Part shown: piece by piece, positions 54,008-63,916 of the stretch
How the letters are laid out: every line of letters begins with the position of its first letter
Position numbering within the stretch: position 1 is the stretch's first letter
Program-made: the position numbers and the translations under genes
Notes under the pieces: generated by a model
Databases searched by the model: none
The model's input: only the letters and a program-made list of their open reading frames with translations
Told to the model about the DNA's origin: nothing
Origin: Pirellulales bacterium
Lineage (GTDB): Bacteria; Planctomycetota; Planctomycetia; Pirellulales; JALHPA01
NCBI GenBank assembly: GCA_033762255.1
Contig: JANRLT010000007.1
Location: forward strand, 226,059-290,058
Direction of reading: 5' to 3'
Length of the DNA stretch: 64,000 nt

Positions 54008-54763
54008 ATGTTGCGCATATTTATTGGATTTGATTCGCGTTTTCCCGAACCGGCGGATGTCCTGGCTTATAGTTTTCGCAAGCATGCTAGCATTCCGCTG
54101 GAGATTCGCTATCTAAAGTTATCAGAGCTGGGCTTGAACCGCGCGCATGATCCGCTGGCCTCGACCGAGTTCACTTATAGCCGGTTTTTGGTGCCGCATC
54201 TGTGCAATTTTCAGGGCAAGGCCCTTTTTGTCGATAACGACATGCTGTGCCTGGGCGATGTCCGCCCCTTGGCCGAGTTGGACATGACCAACTACGCCTT
54301 GCGGGTGGTGCAGCATGATTATCAGCCGACAAACACGGTGAAAATGTATGGCGCGGTGCAAACCAGCTACCCCCGCAAAAACTGGTCCAGCATGATGCTG
54401 ATGGACTGTGCCAAATTGCGGCTTTGGACCAAGGAACTGGTCGAGACCCAAACCGGAGCGTACCTGCACCGCTTTCAGGATATTCCGGACGCGCAAATTG
54501 GCGAACTGCCAAAAACGTGGAACACGCTGGATTGGATGGATGAGCAAACGCAACTGATCCACTACACCAACGGCGGTCCCTGGTTTGAACAATATCTCAA
54601 TCATCCCCACGCGGGAATCTGGTTTCGCTATCGGGATGAATACCGCGCTCAACTGGCGACGCAAGAAGCGGCCAAACAAAAATCCCTGCTGAAAAGCCGG
54701 GCGGTTGTGCCACCGCTCTCCTTCCCGCTGCATGGCAGCATGCAACTGCCGTTAGGGAAATAG
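54008..54763 (+). CDS. Glycosyltransferase, GT8-like
   Basis: The 251-residue protein begins LRIFIGFDSRFPEPADVLAY and continues with SIPLEIRYLKLSEL and ALFVDNDMLCLGDV, in which DND stands for the metal-binding DxD motif. NWSSMMLMDCAKLRLWT and IHYTNGGPWFEQYL follow. This is the layout of family-8-type glycosyltransferases that use nucleotide-sugars. The acceptor is unknown. There is no signal peptide or membrane helix, so it acts in the cytosol. Confidence 0.72.
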   Translation: MLRIFIGFDSRFPEPADVLAYSFRKHASIPLEIRYLKLSELGLNRAHDPLASTEFTYSRFLVPHLCNFQGKALFVDNDMLCLGDVRPLAELDMTNYALRVVQHDYQPTNTVKMYGAVQTSYPRKNWSSMMLMDCAKLRLWTKELVETQTGAYLHRFQDIPDAQIGELPKTWNTLDWMDEQTQLIHYTNGGPWFEQYLNHPHAGIWFRYRDEYRAQLATQEAAKQKSLLKSRAVVPPLSFPLHGSMQLPLGK

Positions 54764-55123
54764 GCAAGCCACGTGGCATACACATCCCCGCAGCGTAGCA
54801 TAAGCGTCGCGCCCATGAATGGCGCCCTCGCGCTTCGCCTAGGCGATAGCTAATACCCCGCATGGCATCTCACCACTCATGCCAAGATGGCCATGCTACG
54901 TGTTTGCTAGCATTTACTGCGGCTACAGCGGGGAATCTCTCTTGACCGGCGTGGACGTGGATTTTATCCTCTGCCGACTTCCGCACATTCGGCTCCCCGC
55001 GCGCTCTCCTCGTGGATCAGGGATGGTCCCGGCGCGCGGTACCTGCCCTCCACGTTGCCTGGCGGCCCCGGCCCCTGTTTGGCGTGGATGGCTCCGACGG
55101 CGGACTAGCCCCGAGTTTTGTCG
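54764..55123. other. Intergenic region before the FlgI-HEAT gene
   Basis: No gene is supported in these 360 bp. A TTGACC at 54942-54947 with TTTATC at 54963-54968 gives a weak promoter-like pair with a 15-base spacer. Confidence 0.4.
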
Positions 55124-56932
55124 ATGCCATCCAGCGTACCCCCCGCGCTCCCCCGCGATGTTATCGCGCGGCGAACATTTTTGACCGCAGCCCTGTGGGG
55201 AAGTTCTTGCCTGGGCGTCTCCCTGACCCTGGGCTGCTCCTCCTTTACCTTGCGCAACCAAAGTCCGGAAATCGCCACGCTGGACGATGAATCCGCCGAA
55301 AAAACGCGGCTGGTTGGGGATGTCTCGGGCCCTTATGGACTCAATTATGTCAAGGTTGAGGCTCCCGGCCTGGTCGTGGGGTTAAAAAACACCGGCAGCG
55401 ATCCCCCCCCTTCGTCCCAGCGGTCGCAGCTGATGGCCGACATGCTGGCCCGCAATGTGCACGAGCCGAACAAACTGTTGGCCAGTCCCCAAACCTCGTT
55501 GGTGTGGGTGCAGACCTGGCTTCCTCCGGGAGCGCAGGTCGGCGACGAACTCGATTTGGAAATTCGCGTGCCGGAAGGAAACGAAACCACCGATCTGAGC
55601 GGCGGCTGGCTGATGGAAGTTTCGCTCAAGGAGATGGTGGCGGTCAATAACGCCATTCACACGGGGCATGTCATGGCCGAAGCGGAAGGGGCGGTCCTGG
55701 TCAACCCGTCACTGGACAACTCGGACTCTTCCCCCCGCACCAAGGGGCGCGTCCTTAGCGGCGCTCGGGTAAAAAAAGCCCGCAAGCTGGGCCTGGTGCT
55801 CAAGCGCGAGGACAAGTCGGTCTTTTTAAGCAAGCAAATCGGCGATGCGCTGAATAAACGCTTTCACACCCATCAACACGGGACTAAACACGGCATTGCC
55901 AACCCCAAAAGCGATGAATACATCGAACTAGAGGCGCATCCCCGGTACAAGCATAACTTGCCGCGCTACATCCGCGTGGTGCGGGCGGTCCCCCTGTCCG
56001 AAAATAGCCCCCAGCGCCTGGCCCGGCTGGAACTGCTGGAACGGCAACTGCTGGATCCGATCACCGCTCCCAATGCGGCGATCCGGCTGGAGGCGATCGG
56101 CAAAGAAGCCGTCCCCGTCCTGCGCAAAGGGTTGGAATCCACCGTCCCCGAAGTCCGTTTTTACGCCGCCGAGGCCCTGGCGTATCTGGATGATTCTCAC
56201 GCGGCCGGACCGTTGGCCCTGGCCGCCCGCGATGAACCGGCGTTCCGCGTCTTTGCCCTAACAGCGCTGTCGACAATGGACGATATCGCCGCCAGTGATG
56301 AACTAAAGGCCCTCTTGGACTCCCCCAGCGCGGAGACCCGCTACGGGGCGTTCCGCGCGCTGTGGGGGATGAACGCCGCAGACCCGGCCATTCGCGGAGA
56401 GTTTTTAGGGAACAAAGTCTGGCTGCATCGCATCGCCAGCCAGGCCCCCGCGCTGGTGCACGTCTCCCGCCAGGGCCGGCCCGAAATTGTGCTGTTTGGC
56501 GCAGCGCACCAGCTTACCGCCACCTTGTCCATCGAAGCCGGGCAAAGCATCATCGTCCGGGTCGACTCCCCCGAACGGATCGTCCTGAGCCGCTTTTTAC
56601 CCGGCGAACCCGACCAACGCCTGGAATGCCCCAATGACCTGGGCGAAGTCATCCGCAAAATCGTGGAAATTGGCGGCAAGTATCCCGACGTGGTCCACTT
56701 TTTAACAGAGGCCAACCGCCAGCAAGCGCTCAATTGCCGCTTTGAGGTGGACAAACTGCCCCAAACCGGCCGCCGTTATGACCGCACCAAGCACGAGGAC
56801 ACCGCCCATACCGAGGATGAGGCCTACGAAGTCTCCTGGGCGTTGCCTAATCTGTTTGGCGGTCGGCAGGCACAAACCGTGGAAACACCCCTGGAAGTCC
56901 CGGAAGAACCGCAAAATTCCACGAAAAACTGA
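55124..56932 (+). CDS. FlgI (P-ring)-like lipoprotein with HEAT repeats
   Basis: From ATG 55124 (a TTG two codons earlier is the alternative) the protein is 602 residues. The N-terminus has twin arginines (IARRTFLTAALW) and a lipobox (LTLGC), suggesting a Tat-exported lipoprotein. Residues of about 55-300 match FlgI: the APGLVVGLKNTGSDP strand, TSLVWVQTWLPPGAQVGDEL and LDLEIRVPEGNETTDLSGG. Residues of about 310-420 are HEAT-like helical repeats (RLEAIGKEAVPVLRKGLEST, AEALAYLDDSHAAGPLALAA). The tail has a further beta-rich region. FlgI normally is a 365-residue P-ring subunit; the added repeats and lipid anchor make this a different object. Confidence 0.75.
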   Translation: MPSSVPPALPRDVIARRTFLTAALWGSSCLGVSLTLGCSSFTLRNQSPEIATLDDESAEKTRLVGDVSGPYGLNYVKVEAPGLVVGLKNTGSDPPPSSQRSQLMADMLARNVHEPNKLLASPQTSLVWVQTWLPPGAQVGDELDLEIRVPEGNETTDLSGGWLMEVSLKEMVAVNNAIHTGHVMAEAEGAVLVNPSLDNSDSSPRTKGRVLSGARVKKARKLGLVLKREDKSVFLSKQIGDALNKRFHTHQHGTKHGIANPKSDEYIELEAHPRYKHNLPRYIRVVRAVPLSENSPQRLARLELLERQLLDPITAPNAAIRLEAIGKEAVPVLRKGLESTVPEVRFYAAEALAYLDDSHAAGPLALAARDEPAFRVFALTALSTMDDIAASDELKALLDSPSAETRYGAFRALWGMNAADPAIRGEFLGNKVWLHRIASQAPALVHVSRQGRPEIVLFGAAHQLTATLSIEAGQSIIVRVDSPERIVLSRFLPGEPDQRLECPNDLGEVIRKIVEIGGKYPDVVHFLTEANRQQALNCRFEVDKLPQTGRRYDRTKHEDTAHTEDEAYEVSWALPNLFGGRQAQTVETPLEVPEEPQNSTKN

Positions 56933-57044
56933 CGTTACCCGCCTGACGATCCTTCTCGGTCCAAGTAAAATAAAAGTGATCTGAAATGTTTTGCCCTTTG
57001 CGGTGTCGCGCAAGGGGTTGGCGGCGTTCCTTGTATTTTTTCCC

Positions 57045-60000
57045 ATGCTCAAGGCTCTCGAACTCGTTGGCTTCAAGAGCTTTGCGGAACGGACCCGCCT
57101 GGAGTTTCCCCCCGGCATCACCGTGGTCGTCGGGCCTAATGGCTCTGGCAAATCCAACATTGTCGACGCCATCAAGTGGGTGTTAGGCGAGCAAAGCGTC
57201 AAAAGCCTGCGCGGCAAAGAGATGATCGACGTCATCTTTAATGGCGCGGCCGGGCGCAAGCCCCTGAACATGGCCGAAGTGACGCTGGTCTTTGATAATG
57301 CCCAGCGGCGGTTGGGTCTGGACACGCCCGAAGTGGCGGTCACGCGGCGGGTATATCGCAGCGGCGAGGGGGAGTACCTGCTGAACAACACTCCTTGCCG
57401 ATTGCGGGATTTTCGCGATTTATTTGCCGGGACGGGGGTCGCGACCGAGGCTTACTCAGTTATCGAGCAGGGCAAAGTCGACATTTTGTTACAATCCTCT
57501 CCGCGGGATCGACGGCTGATCTTTGAAGAAGCGGCGGGGATCAGCCGCTTTAAGGCTAAAAAGCTGGAATGCCAGCGGCGGCTGGAACGAGTTGACCAAA
57601 ATCTGCTGCGGCTGTCGGACATTGTCGACGAGGTTGAAAACCGCCTCAAGTCCGTTCGCCTGCAGGCGACCAAGGCCCGTCGCTATCAGGAATACGCCGA
57701 ACGCCTGCAAACCCTGCGGACGCAGGTGGCCTGGACGGACTGGCGTTCGCTAACAGACCAAATCACCCAGCACGAGACCGAACTGGCCGAACTGCATGCC
57801 GAATGGCAGGGTTTGCTGACCCAGGCCGAAGCCCAGGAGGGAGCCGCGCAGGCCCTTGACGCGGAAATTCAAACCCTGGAGCAGACATTACAAACAGACG
57901 CCGCCCACGCCGCCCGCAATCGCGAACGATTGGCCGCGCTCGAAGCCGCGCAAGAACTGGACCGGGGCCGGGCGCATGATTTGGAGGAAAATTTGTCCCG
58001 GTATCGGCGGCAATGGCTGGCCCTGCATTCGCGCGCGGGGGATTTAGCCGGCACCCACCAGGAAGTCACCGCCGCCCTGGCCACCGCACAACAACAGCAA
58101 CGAATTTGCGGCAGTCGCCTAGCCGATGAAGAACGCCATCTAACCACATTAAATGCCCAGGTGGATCAGCTACGCGGCGAAAATGAACAAGCCCGCGCGC
58201 AGTATCTGGAACAACTGCGCGGCGTGGCCGCCCTGGCCAACGAAATTAGCGGCCTCCAAGCGCAACTTGCCAGAAGCGAAGAACGCCGCGATAAATGCCT
58301 GCGCCGCCTGGCCGAGGTCGAAACCCTGCATGGCTCTTGCAGCGAGGCCTTGACCACCCAATTAACCAACCGCGGGCAGTTGACCGATCAGCTCCATGCG
58401 CTTCAGCTCCGCGGCCAAACCGCGCGCGGCGAACTGGCCGACACCCGCGCCCGGACCGCCGAATGTCAGGCGGCCGCCGCCGCCGCCAGTGAACATGTCA
58501 GCCGCCTCCAAGAACGCGCCCAACTGTTGTCCGCGTGGGATGCCCAGCAAGCGGGTGTGGAGGAAGGGGTCAAGGCCCTGCTCAACCTGGCCCGGCAGGA
58601 ACCAGCGGGACCCTTGCGCCAGATTCGCGGCATGCTGGCCGAACTGTTTCATACCTCGGTTTCCTCCGCCCCCGCCATCGAGGCGATTTTAGCCGAACAC
58701 GCCCAAGCCTTGGTGTATGTCCCCAGTGCCGAATTTGACGAATATCTGCGCGCGCCGCGAAGATGGCCGGGTCGGGTCAGTTTTTTGCCCTGGGGGGCTA
58801 ACTTACCGGAAACTTCCCCCCGGGAAAATGCCGCGGACTTAGCGGCGATCGTCGATTTAAGAGCTTATCCCGGCGTATTGGGCCATGTGCGGGATTTGTT
58901 AGAGACCGCCAGCGAGTATCGCCCCCTGTTTGAGCGCCTGCTTGGCAATTGCTGGCTAGTGCGCGATTTATCCGTCGCCCACGAATTAGCCAGCGCTTGG
59001 CCGCCACAGGCAGCCGTTACCGCGAACTCCGCGCAAAACCCGCTTCATCGTCCCCACCATCCCGACCCCCAGGCTCCCACCATCGAGGGATCTTCCCCGC
59101 AAGTTATTTTGACCGGGGCGCCCATCCCTCCCGCTTGGCTTGACAAGCCGAATGCCGATAGTCATCCCTCTGGCGGCGCATATCCCCGGGGTACGCAACC
59201 TGTGCGGGATGAAACCGCCGCTACCGTGGACTCTATTTCAGCTAAAACATTGCCCCTGCGCCCGACCTTTGTCACACCCGCGGGAGAGGTCCTGTGGCCT
59301 AGCGGAATGGTGACCCTGGGCGTGCGCCATGGACCGGGGGGGTTGATCTCGCGGCGGAGCGAGTTGCGGGAATTGCGGCAAGAATTGCAAACCGGGGAAA
59401 CGGCTTTGCGAGATTTGCGGGAACAAGCGGAAGCGTTGCAGCGACAAGCGAGCGAACGCGAGCGGCACGTTCAAGAGATGACCGCGGCGGAACAACAATG
59501 CCAAGCGGAACTGGCTGAACTTCGGGCCAAGATAAGCGCGGACCAAGAGCGCCAGGCGCAGTTTGCCGAACAATTGCGCTTGTTGGCCGCGGATGCCTTG
59601 GCCGCGGCGGAGCAAAGCCAGGCCGTCATCCAAACGCGCACCCAGGCCGAACTAAAGTTGGAGCAAGGGCAATTGCAATTAGCCCAGGCCGAAAGCCGCC
59701 AGCAAGAAAACGCGCGCAGGCTCGATCAACTGGAAGAAACTCGCCAGCAGCGGCAGCGCGAAGCGATGAGCGTCAAGGTGGAGCTGGCCCGCACGGAACA
59801 GCAGGTGGAAAATTTGCGGCGGCAATTACGCCAATTTGAACAGGACCAGGCGGAGCGGCAGCGCGGCCTGGCGGAATTAACCGCCCAAATCGCCGAGACC
59901 CAGGAGCGCATCAATCAGGCGGAGGAGACCCTCCTGGCCAATGAACAGCATTATGCGCTCTTCACGCTAAAGAAAGAAACCTTTCATGAGGATACGCAAG

Positions 60001-60938
60001 AGTTACTAGCGGCGCGGGGGGGATTCCAGCAAACCCGGGCCGCCTCCCTGCAAGCCGCCCAACGCCTGCGGCAAAAAGCCCATAAACAAGAGGAAAAACG
60101 GCACAAGCGGGAATTAGCCGCCGAGGCGGTCCGGCACGAGCGCGCGACCCTGGCCGCGCGGCTGCGCGAGGATTACGGGATTGAACTGGCGGAGTTGACC
60201 GCTCCCCCGACCGCGGAAGAGGCCCGCGAACGAGCGGCGGTGGAAGAGGAGATTTCAGATCTACGGCGAAAACTGACCAACCTGGGGGGCGTGAACCTGG
60301 AAGCCCTGCAGGAGGCGGCGGAACTGGAAACGCGTTACGAGCATTTATCAATGCAGTTTCGGGATTTGACCCAGGGAAAAGCCGCGCTCGAACAGATCAT
60401 CCACAAAATCAACGTGGACAGCCGCCGCCTGTTTTTAGAAACCCTCGAGCAGGTGAAAGAGCACTTTCAGTCACTGTTTCGCAAGTTGTTTGGCGGCGGC
60501 CGCGCGGATATCGTTCTGGAAGAGGGAGAAGACATCCTCGAGAGCGGGATCGAGATCGTCGCCCGCCCCCCGGGCAAGGAACCGCGCAACATTTCCCTGC
60601 TGAGCGGCGGAGAAAAAACCCTCACCTGCGTCGCGCTCTTGCTTTCCATCTTTCGCAGCCGACCCAGCCCCTTCTGTGTCTTGGACGAGGTGGACGCCGC
60701 CCTGGACGAGGCCAACATCGAACGCTTTGTCAGCGTGCTCAAGGAATTTTTGAACTGGACGCAGTTTATTGTCGTCACCCATTCTAAAAAAACCATGGCC
60801 TGTGGGCACACCCTGTACGGGGTCACCATGCAGGAATCCGGCATCAGCAAGCGGGTCTCGGTCCGGTTTGAGGATGTTCATGAGAACGGCGAGATTCGCG
60901 TGGCAACCCCTGGGACCGCCGCCCCGGACGCGGCGTGA
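57045..60938 (+). CDS. smc: Chromosome segregation protein SMC
   Basis: From ATG 57045 the protein is 1297 residues. The N-terminal head carries Walker A ([20 protein letters not shown], about residues 29-48) and the [19 protein letters not shown]-loop region. Two long coiled-coil arms flank a hinge near residues 530-690, which contains an unusually long Pro/Ser-rich insertion. The C-terminal head has the signature [19 protein letters not shown] and Walker [21 protein letters not shown]. With ScpA and ScpB (not here) it condenses and segregates chromosomes. The predicted in-frame extension upstream to 56991 is not typical and was dropped. Confidence 0.95.
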   Translation: MLKALELVGFKSFAERTRLEFPPGITVVVGPNGSGKSNIVDAIKWVLGEQSVKSLRGKEMIDVIFNGAAGRKPLNMAEVTLVFDNAQRRLGLDTPEVAVTRRVYRSGEGEYLLNNTPCRLRDFRDLFAGTGVATEAYSVIEQGKVDILLQSSPRDRRLIFEEAAGISRFKAKKLECQRRLERVDQNLLRLSDIVDEVENRLKSVRLQATKARRYQEYAERLQTLRTQVAWTDWRSLTDQITQHETELAELHAEWQGLLTQAEAQEGAAQALDAEIQTLEQTLQTDAAHAARNRERLAALEAAQELDRGRAHDLEENLSRYRRQWLALHSRAGDLAGTHQEVTAALATAQQQQRICGSRLADEERHLTTLNAQVDQLRGENEQARAQYLEQLRGVAALANEISGLQAQLARSEERRDKCLRRLAEVETLHGSCSEALTTQLTNRGQLTDQLHALQLRGQTARGELADTRARTAECQAAAAAASEHVSRLQERAQLLSAWDAQQAGVEEGVKALLNLARQEPAGPLRQIRGMLAELFHTSVSSAPAIEAILAEHAQALVYVPSAEFDEYLRAPRRWPGRVSFLPWGANLPETSPRENAADLAAIVDLRAYPGVLGHVRDLLETASEYRPLFERLLGNCWLVRDLSVAHELASAWPPQAAVTANSAQNPLHRPHHPDPQAPTIEGSSPQVILTGAPIPPAWLDKPNADSHPSGGAYPRGTQPVRDETAATVDSISAKTLPLRPTFVTPAGEVLWPSGMVTLGVRHGPGGLISRRSELRELRQELQTGETALRDLREQAEALQRQASERERHVQEMTAAEQQCQAELAELRAKISADQERQAQFAEQLRLLAADALAAAEQSQAVIQTRTQAELKLEQGQLQLAQAESRQQENARRLDQLEETRQQRQREAMSVKVELARTEQQVENLRRQLRQFEQDQAERQRGLAELTAQIAETQERINQAEETLLANEQHYALFTLKKETFHEDTQELLAARGGFQQTRAASLQAAQRLRQKAHKQEEKRHKRELAAEAVRHERATLAARLREDYGIELAELTAPPTAEEARERAAVEEEISDLRRKLTNLGGVNLEALQEAAELETRYEHLSMQFRDLTQGKAALEQIIHKINVDSRRLFLETLEQVKEHFQSLFRKLFGGGRADIVLEEGEDILESGIEIVARPPGKEPRNISLLSGGEKTLTCVALLLSIFRSRPSPFCVLDEVDAALDEANIERFVSVLKEFLNWTQFIVVTHSKKTMACGHTLYGVTMQESGISKRVSVRFEDVHENGEIRVATPGTAAPDAA

Positions 60939-60948
60939 GCGGATACGA

Positions 60949-60977
60949 ATAGGGGTCAGGGAATAGGGGCGAGGGGC
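60949..60977 (+). repeat. G-tract intergenic repeat after smc
   Basis: GGGG runs separated by TCA, AATA, CGA and similar, directly after the smc stop. Same kind as at 3292. Confidence 0.55.
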
Positions 60978-61154
60978 AAGCAAGACTTGGATGCCGGGTG
61001 TTCCCCGGAAGAAGCAGCATGCTCAATTGCTAAGAATACCCCGTAGTACAGAGTTTTTTGACCGTAGCAATATTCCCTCGATAGCCGCTGTTCTGCAACC
61101 CAGGATTGTGGACTATAACCGCTTCGCGGTAGATTCCTTCACCCCGGCCTTTTC

Positions 61155-61583
61155 CTAGCAGTCTGTTGAATTACAAGCAGCATGCTCAGAAACTGGTTGC
61201 TGTTTGTTCGTAAAAACCACGACATTTTGGATCAGCAATTACATTTCAACAGATCGCAAGTGAAAAGTGAAAAAGGTTATTGCAAAAGAATTTGTGAACA
61301 CTAATCTTCGCTTATCAACACTAATCCAGAATGTCGTTTTGCAGCCATAATCAATCTATACAGTATGTTAGCTGGAAAATCTTGGCTGGATTAGTGAAGA
61401 TCAGTGTGGATTAGTGGTTCAATTGCTTTTGATTTATACTTGGATCAGGTTGCAATTTCAAACCGCATGAAGTTTACTTAGTTGCTTATTGTAACTTAAA
61501 CGACTTGCCCGGCCAGTGGGAGTTTTGGGTTCGCCAAAACCACGATAAATTATGTGAACTAAGGCTTTTCAACAGGCTGCTAG
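61155..61583. mobile_element. MITE-like non-coding insertion, 429 bp with CTAG at both ends
   Basis: The ends are CTAG-CAGTCTGTTGAA and TTCAACAGGCTG-CTAG: inverted terminal repeats of 12 bases with one mismatch, flanked by a CTAG that may be a 4-bp target duplication. No frame inside is coding. It interrupts a repeat whose uninterrupted form is at 15676-15858. Inside, CACTAATC-rich arms at about 61290-61329 and 61385-61422 form a long imperfect inverted repeat. A non-autonomous element mobilised by a transposase elsewhere in the genome is the best explanation. Confidence 0.65.
61290..61422. repeat. Imperfect inverted repeat inside the insertion
   Basis: The left arm 61290-61329 and right arm 61385-61422 both carry AACACTAATC-type and CACTAATCCAG words in opposite orientation, with about 55 bases between. 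Confidence 0.55.
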
Positions 61584-61915
61584 AGGGAGAGGGAGTACCG
61601 TGAAGCGCCCTATTCATTAGCCATGCAATGGATCATAGCCCACGGGATGGAGCACAGCGAACAACCTTGGGAGAAAAGGGCGAAATTATTGACCCCTCCT
61701 CCAACGGAGTTGAGTCAACTTTGGGTAAGCAGGGTAATAACCGCACTATGATTACTTGGAATTTGTATTAGCCAGTGTTCTTAGCGGGTTCGACCCGATT
61801 TTAATGCTTGGCACGGGTGTTCCACCAGTGGCACACGACGGCTTCACATAATGGCCAAGTTGTTTGGTTGTTCGTGGGTGTGCAAGGAAATGGAATCAGC
61901 AAGAACGGGGCAACG

Positions 61916-62062
61916 CTAAATAAAATGGGAATTTTGTCGGTGCCACCCCGCCGCATCCTTGTACCATTTGAATAAATTCTCCTCATCATAAAGTGAGCCA
62001 TCTAACGAAAATGCGATTCGGTATTCCAGGAATTCAAAAGTACGCTGTGATTGACCTGCCAT
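61916..62062 (-). CDS. Possible 48-residue protein
   Basis: An ATG at 62062 with AGGAAG upstream opens a short frame (AGQSQRTFEFLEYRIAFSLD, then GSLYDEENLFKWYKDAAGWH) of clearly polar, protein-like composition. It lies 29 bp after the stop of the broken propeller gene on the same strand. It may be a real small gene or a remnant of a longer one. Confidence 0.3.
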   Translation of the reverse strand: MAGQSQRTFEFLEYRIAFSLDGSLYDEENLFKWYKDAAGWHRQNSHFI

Positions 62063-62091
62063 GACTCTTCCTTCGTTTAAAAAAGTGTATG

Positions 62092-62685
62092 TTACCGGGT
62101 GACCTTGTCCAATTCAAAAACCCAAACATTATGATAGTTTGAGTACAACAGATACCGCATGTCCGCAGTAACTTGAAAATCCTGAATTAAAAATGCAATA
62201 TGCTTGGTGGTATCGTATGTGTCTTCCATAGCTGCCTGGATTTCCGCGCCTTCGGCTTGAATTTCAGATAACTCATCATCTTTAATGGAATAGTACAGGA
62301 ATCTCCTTTGGCAGCGGCAGACAAGATTGGCGGAATCGGCCGTAAACGCCGGGGGACACCCAGGCAGTGGCAATTTTACCACTGTTTTCCATTCCATCGT
62401 ATCCGCATTATCATCCTTGCCACTTGTTTGCCTGCTTAGTACGACGCCCGCCAGTGTAAAGTGATTGCCATCCGGTGAGATTGCAAAATCATGAAGGTCA
62501 TTTGCTTGCTTGATCGGAATCACCCCCTTGAACTCACCCCGCATATTTCGTTGAATGATACGTCTATTCGAGCGATCAAAATCATACGTATCACCATCCG
62601 CGGGATTCGCATAGCTGGGTTCGTTTTCATAAAGTTGTTCGGCGGTGGTGATGTTGGGGTACTTTTCCTCCACACTTCCATCCAC
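62092..62685 (-). pseudogene. Fragment of a WD40/TolB-like propeller protein
   Basis: The 197-residue frame opens at GTG 62685, only three codons after an in-frame TGA. It reads like the C-terminal part of a propeller: DLHDFAISPDGNHFTLAGVV, CPPAFTADSANLVCRC, RRFLYYSIKDDELSE, FQVTADMRYLLYS and YHNVWVFELDKV. The blade-like repeats lack an N-terminal part. Upstream of the TGA the frame stays open for about 30 codons from an ATG near 62788, next to the 62791 hairpin. A gene broken by the neighbouring insertion sequence is likely. Confidence 0.5.
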
Positions 62686-62790
62686 TGTACTGGTTCAGCG
62701 TAAACAGAACAAAGTCGGGTTGTGGTTTATGGGGAGTGGGGCTAGGTCAACGTCTGTTAACGTGGCCACGGTTTGGATTTTTCGCATCGA

Positions 62791-62837
62791 GTTAAAGTGA
62801 GCGGGGAGGGCGCCAGCGCGCCGCTTCTCACTTTAAC
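62791..62837. repeat. 47-base inverted repeat near the IS end
   Basis: GTTAAAGTGAG and CTCACTTTAAC pair perfectly over 11 bp and enclose an inner GGCGC-4-GCGCC stem (on either strand). It lies between the broken propeller gene and the transposase gene and may mark the left end or a terminator of the IS. Confidence 0.6.
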
Positions 62838-62960
62838 CCTGGGTCGGCGCTCAGGTTGCGTCCCCGCAGAGCCTTATCCTCCGCCCAGGCATTGGTGATC
62901 TTACGTCGCTGATCGGGCCACGGCAAGCCACGACGAGCCTGACTTCATGCCGGGCCAGCC

Positions 62961-63836
62961 TTAGGCCGCCGCCAACCGCCGTTGCCGCCTCCCTTCCCGC
63001 GCGGCTTCGAGCTTGGCGTCGCGTGCGGCGACGATTTCCACTTCCCGCCCGGCCAGCTTGTCCGCCGGCGCGATGTACCCCAGCGCGCTATGCAACCGGA
63101 CCTCGTTGTAATACGCGACGAACTTGGCCAAGGCCTGGCGGACCGCCGCGACATTGGCGAAACAACCGGCCCGCAGGCAGGTTCCCTTCACGGTCCGGTG
63201 GTAGCGTTCCAGCTTGCCGTTGCTTTGCGGATAAAAAGGGCTGGTCCGCACATGCGTCATGCCGCTGACCCGAATAAACTCCTTAAAATCCCGCGCGATG
63301 AACTGCGGGCCGTTGTCGCTGATGATCCGCGGCGTCGCGGTCGGATACTTCTCCCGCGCGCGTTGCAGGATCGTCTCGACCTCGTGTTCCCGCATGGTTT
63401 CCCGCAGTTCCCAATGCACAATCGCGCGGCTGTAACCGTCCAGGACCGTGCACAGGAAGTAAAACGTCCCGCCCACGTTGACGTAGGCGATGTCGATGTG
63501 CCAGTGCTCTTGGGCGGCCAGCGGTTGCTCAAATCCGGTCCCTTTTTTCGAGGGTTTTTGCCATTTGCGGTCCAACCGCCCGGCTTGCTTGAGGACGCGA
63601 TAGACACTGGCGGGGCTGACCGCCGCGACATTTTGGTCGAGCATCATGAACGCCAGCCGCCGATAGCCTTCTAGTGGATGGCGGTCGTGAAAGTCGAGGA
63701 TGGCCGCCTTCTCCCCCGGTGCCAGCCAATGATCGCGGGGGATCCGCCCGTTGTGTTCGTTGGCTTTGCCGTAGCGTTCCCGCCAGGTGTAGAACTTACT
63801 TTTGGCCACGCCCAGCCACGAGACGAACCGGCCCAC
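62961..63836 (-). CDS. IS3-family transposase OrfB (DDE integrase core)
   Basis: The 291-residue frame (GTG 63836 as nominal start, though the frame is open further upstream to the slippery site) carries the rve-type DDE core. The first Asp is in HWHIDIAYVNVGGTF, the second in PRIISDNGPQFIARDF and the Glu in SPFYPQSNGKLERYHRTVK. A HTH_21-like part (HPLEGYRRLAFMMLDQNV, VSPASVYRVLKQAG) precedes it. All catalytic residues are intact, so the enzyme could be active. It is normally made as an OrfAB fusion by a -1 frameshift at 63935-63941. Confidence 0.9.
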   Translation of the reverse strand: MGRFVSWLGVAKSKFYTWRERYGKANEHNGRIPRDHWLAPGEKAAILDFHDRHPLEGYRRLAFMMLDQNVAAVSPASVYRVLKQAGRLDRKWQKPSKKGTGFEQPLAAQEHWHIDIAYVNVGGTFYFLCTVLDGYSRAIVHWELRETMREHEVETILQRAREKYPTATPRIISDNGPQFIARDFKEFIRVSGMTHVRTSPFYPQSNGKLERYHRTVKGTCLRAGCFANVAAVRQALAKFVAYYNEVRLHSALGYIAPADKLAGREVEIVAARDAKLEAAREGRRQRRLAAA

Positions 63837-63916
63837 GGGGAGTTCGGTCCGTTCGTGCCAGTGGTGGACATAATCGACAACCTGGTCGCGGGTGTCGTGG
63901 GGAACCCAAACTCCCT

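Larger units (their letters stand above)
61075..61680. repeat. Interrupted copy of the 15.7-kb intergenic repeat
   Basis: CCCTCGATAGCCGCT, GCAACCCAGG, ATAACCGC/GCGGTAGA and, after the insertion, GGGAGAGGG-GTACC, CGCCCT and AGCGAACAA-CCTTGGG appear in the same order as at 15676-15858. Without the insertion the copy would be about 177 bp. Confidence 0.6.
60939..61915. other. Long intergenic region with repeats and an insertion
   Basis: Nearly 1 kb without a supported gene. It holds a G-tract repeat at 60949-60977, a second copy of the 15.7-kb intergenic repeat (61075-61680) and a 429-bp MITE-like insertion inside that copy. Confidence 0.65.

Noticed and set aside
61741..61800. tRNA-like GGGTTCGACCC near 61785
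   Set aside because: No acceptor or anticodon arms can be built around it; no tRNA or rRNA gene was found in the window by eye.
61801..62001. A 66-codon minus-strand frame (MAHFMMRRIYSNG...)
   Set aside because: It overlaps the better-supported 48-codon frame, has no ribosome site, and its end matches common intergenic repeat wording.
62791..62837. Integron attC site
   Set aside because: Ends read GTTAAAG...CTTTAAC, the reverse of the attC layout (RYYYAAC...GTTRRRY), and no integrase or cassette array is present.
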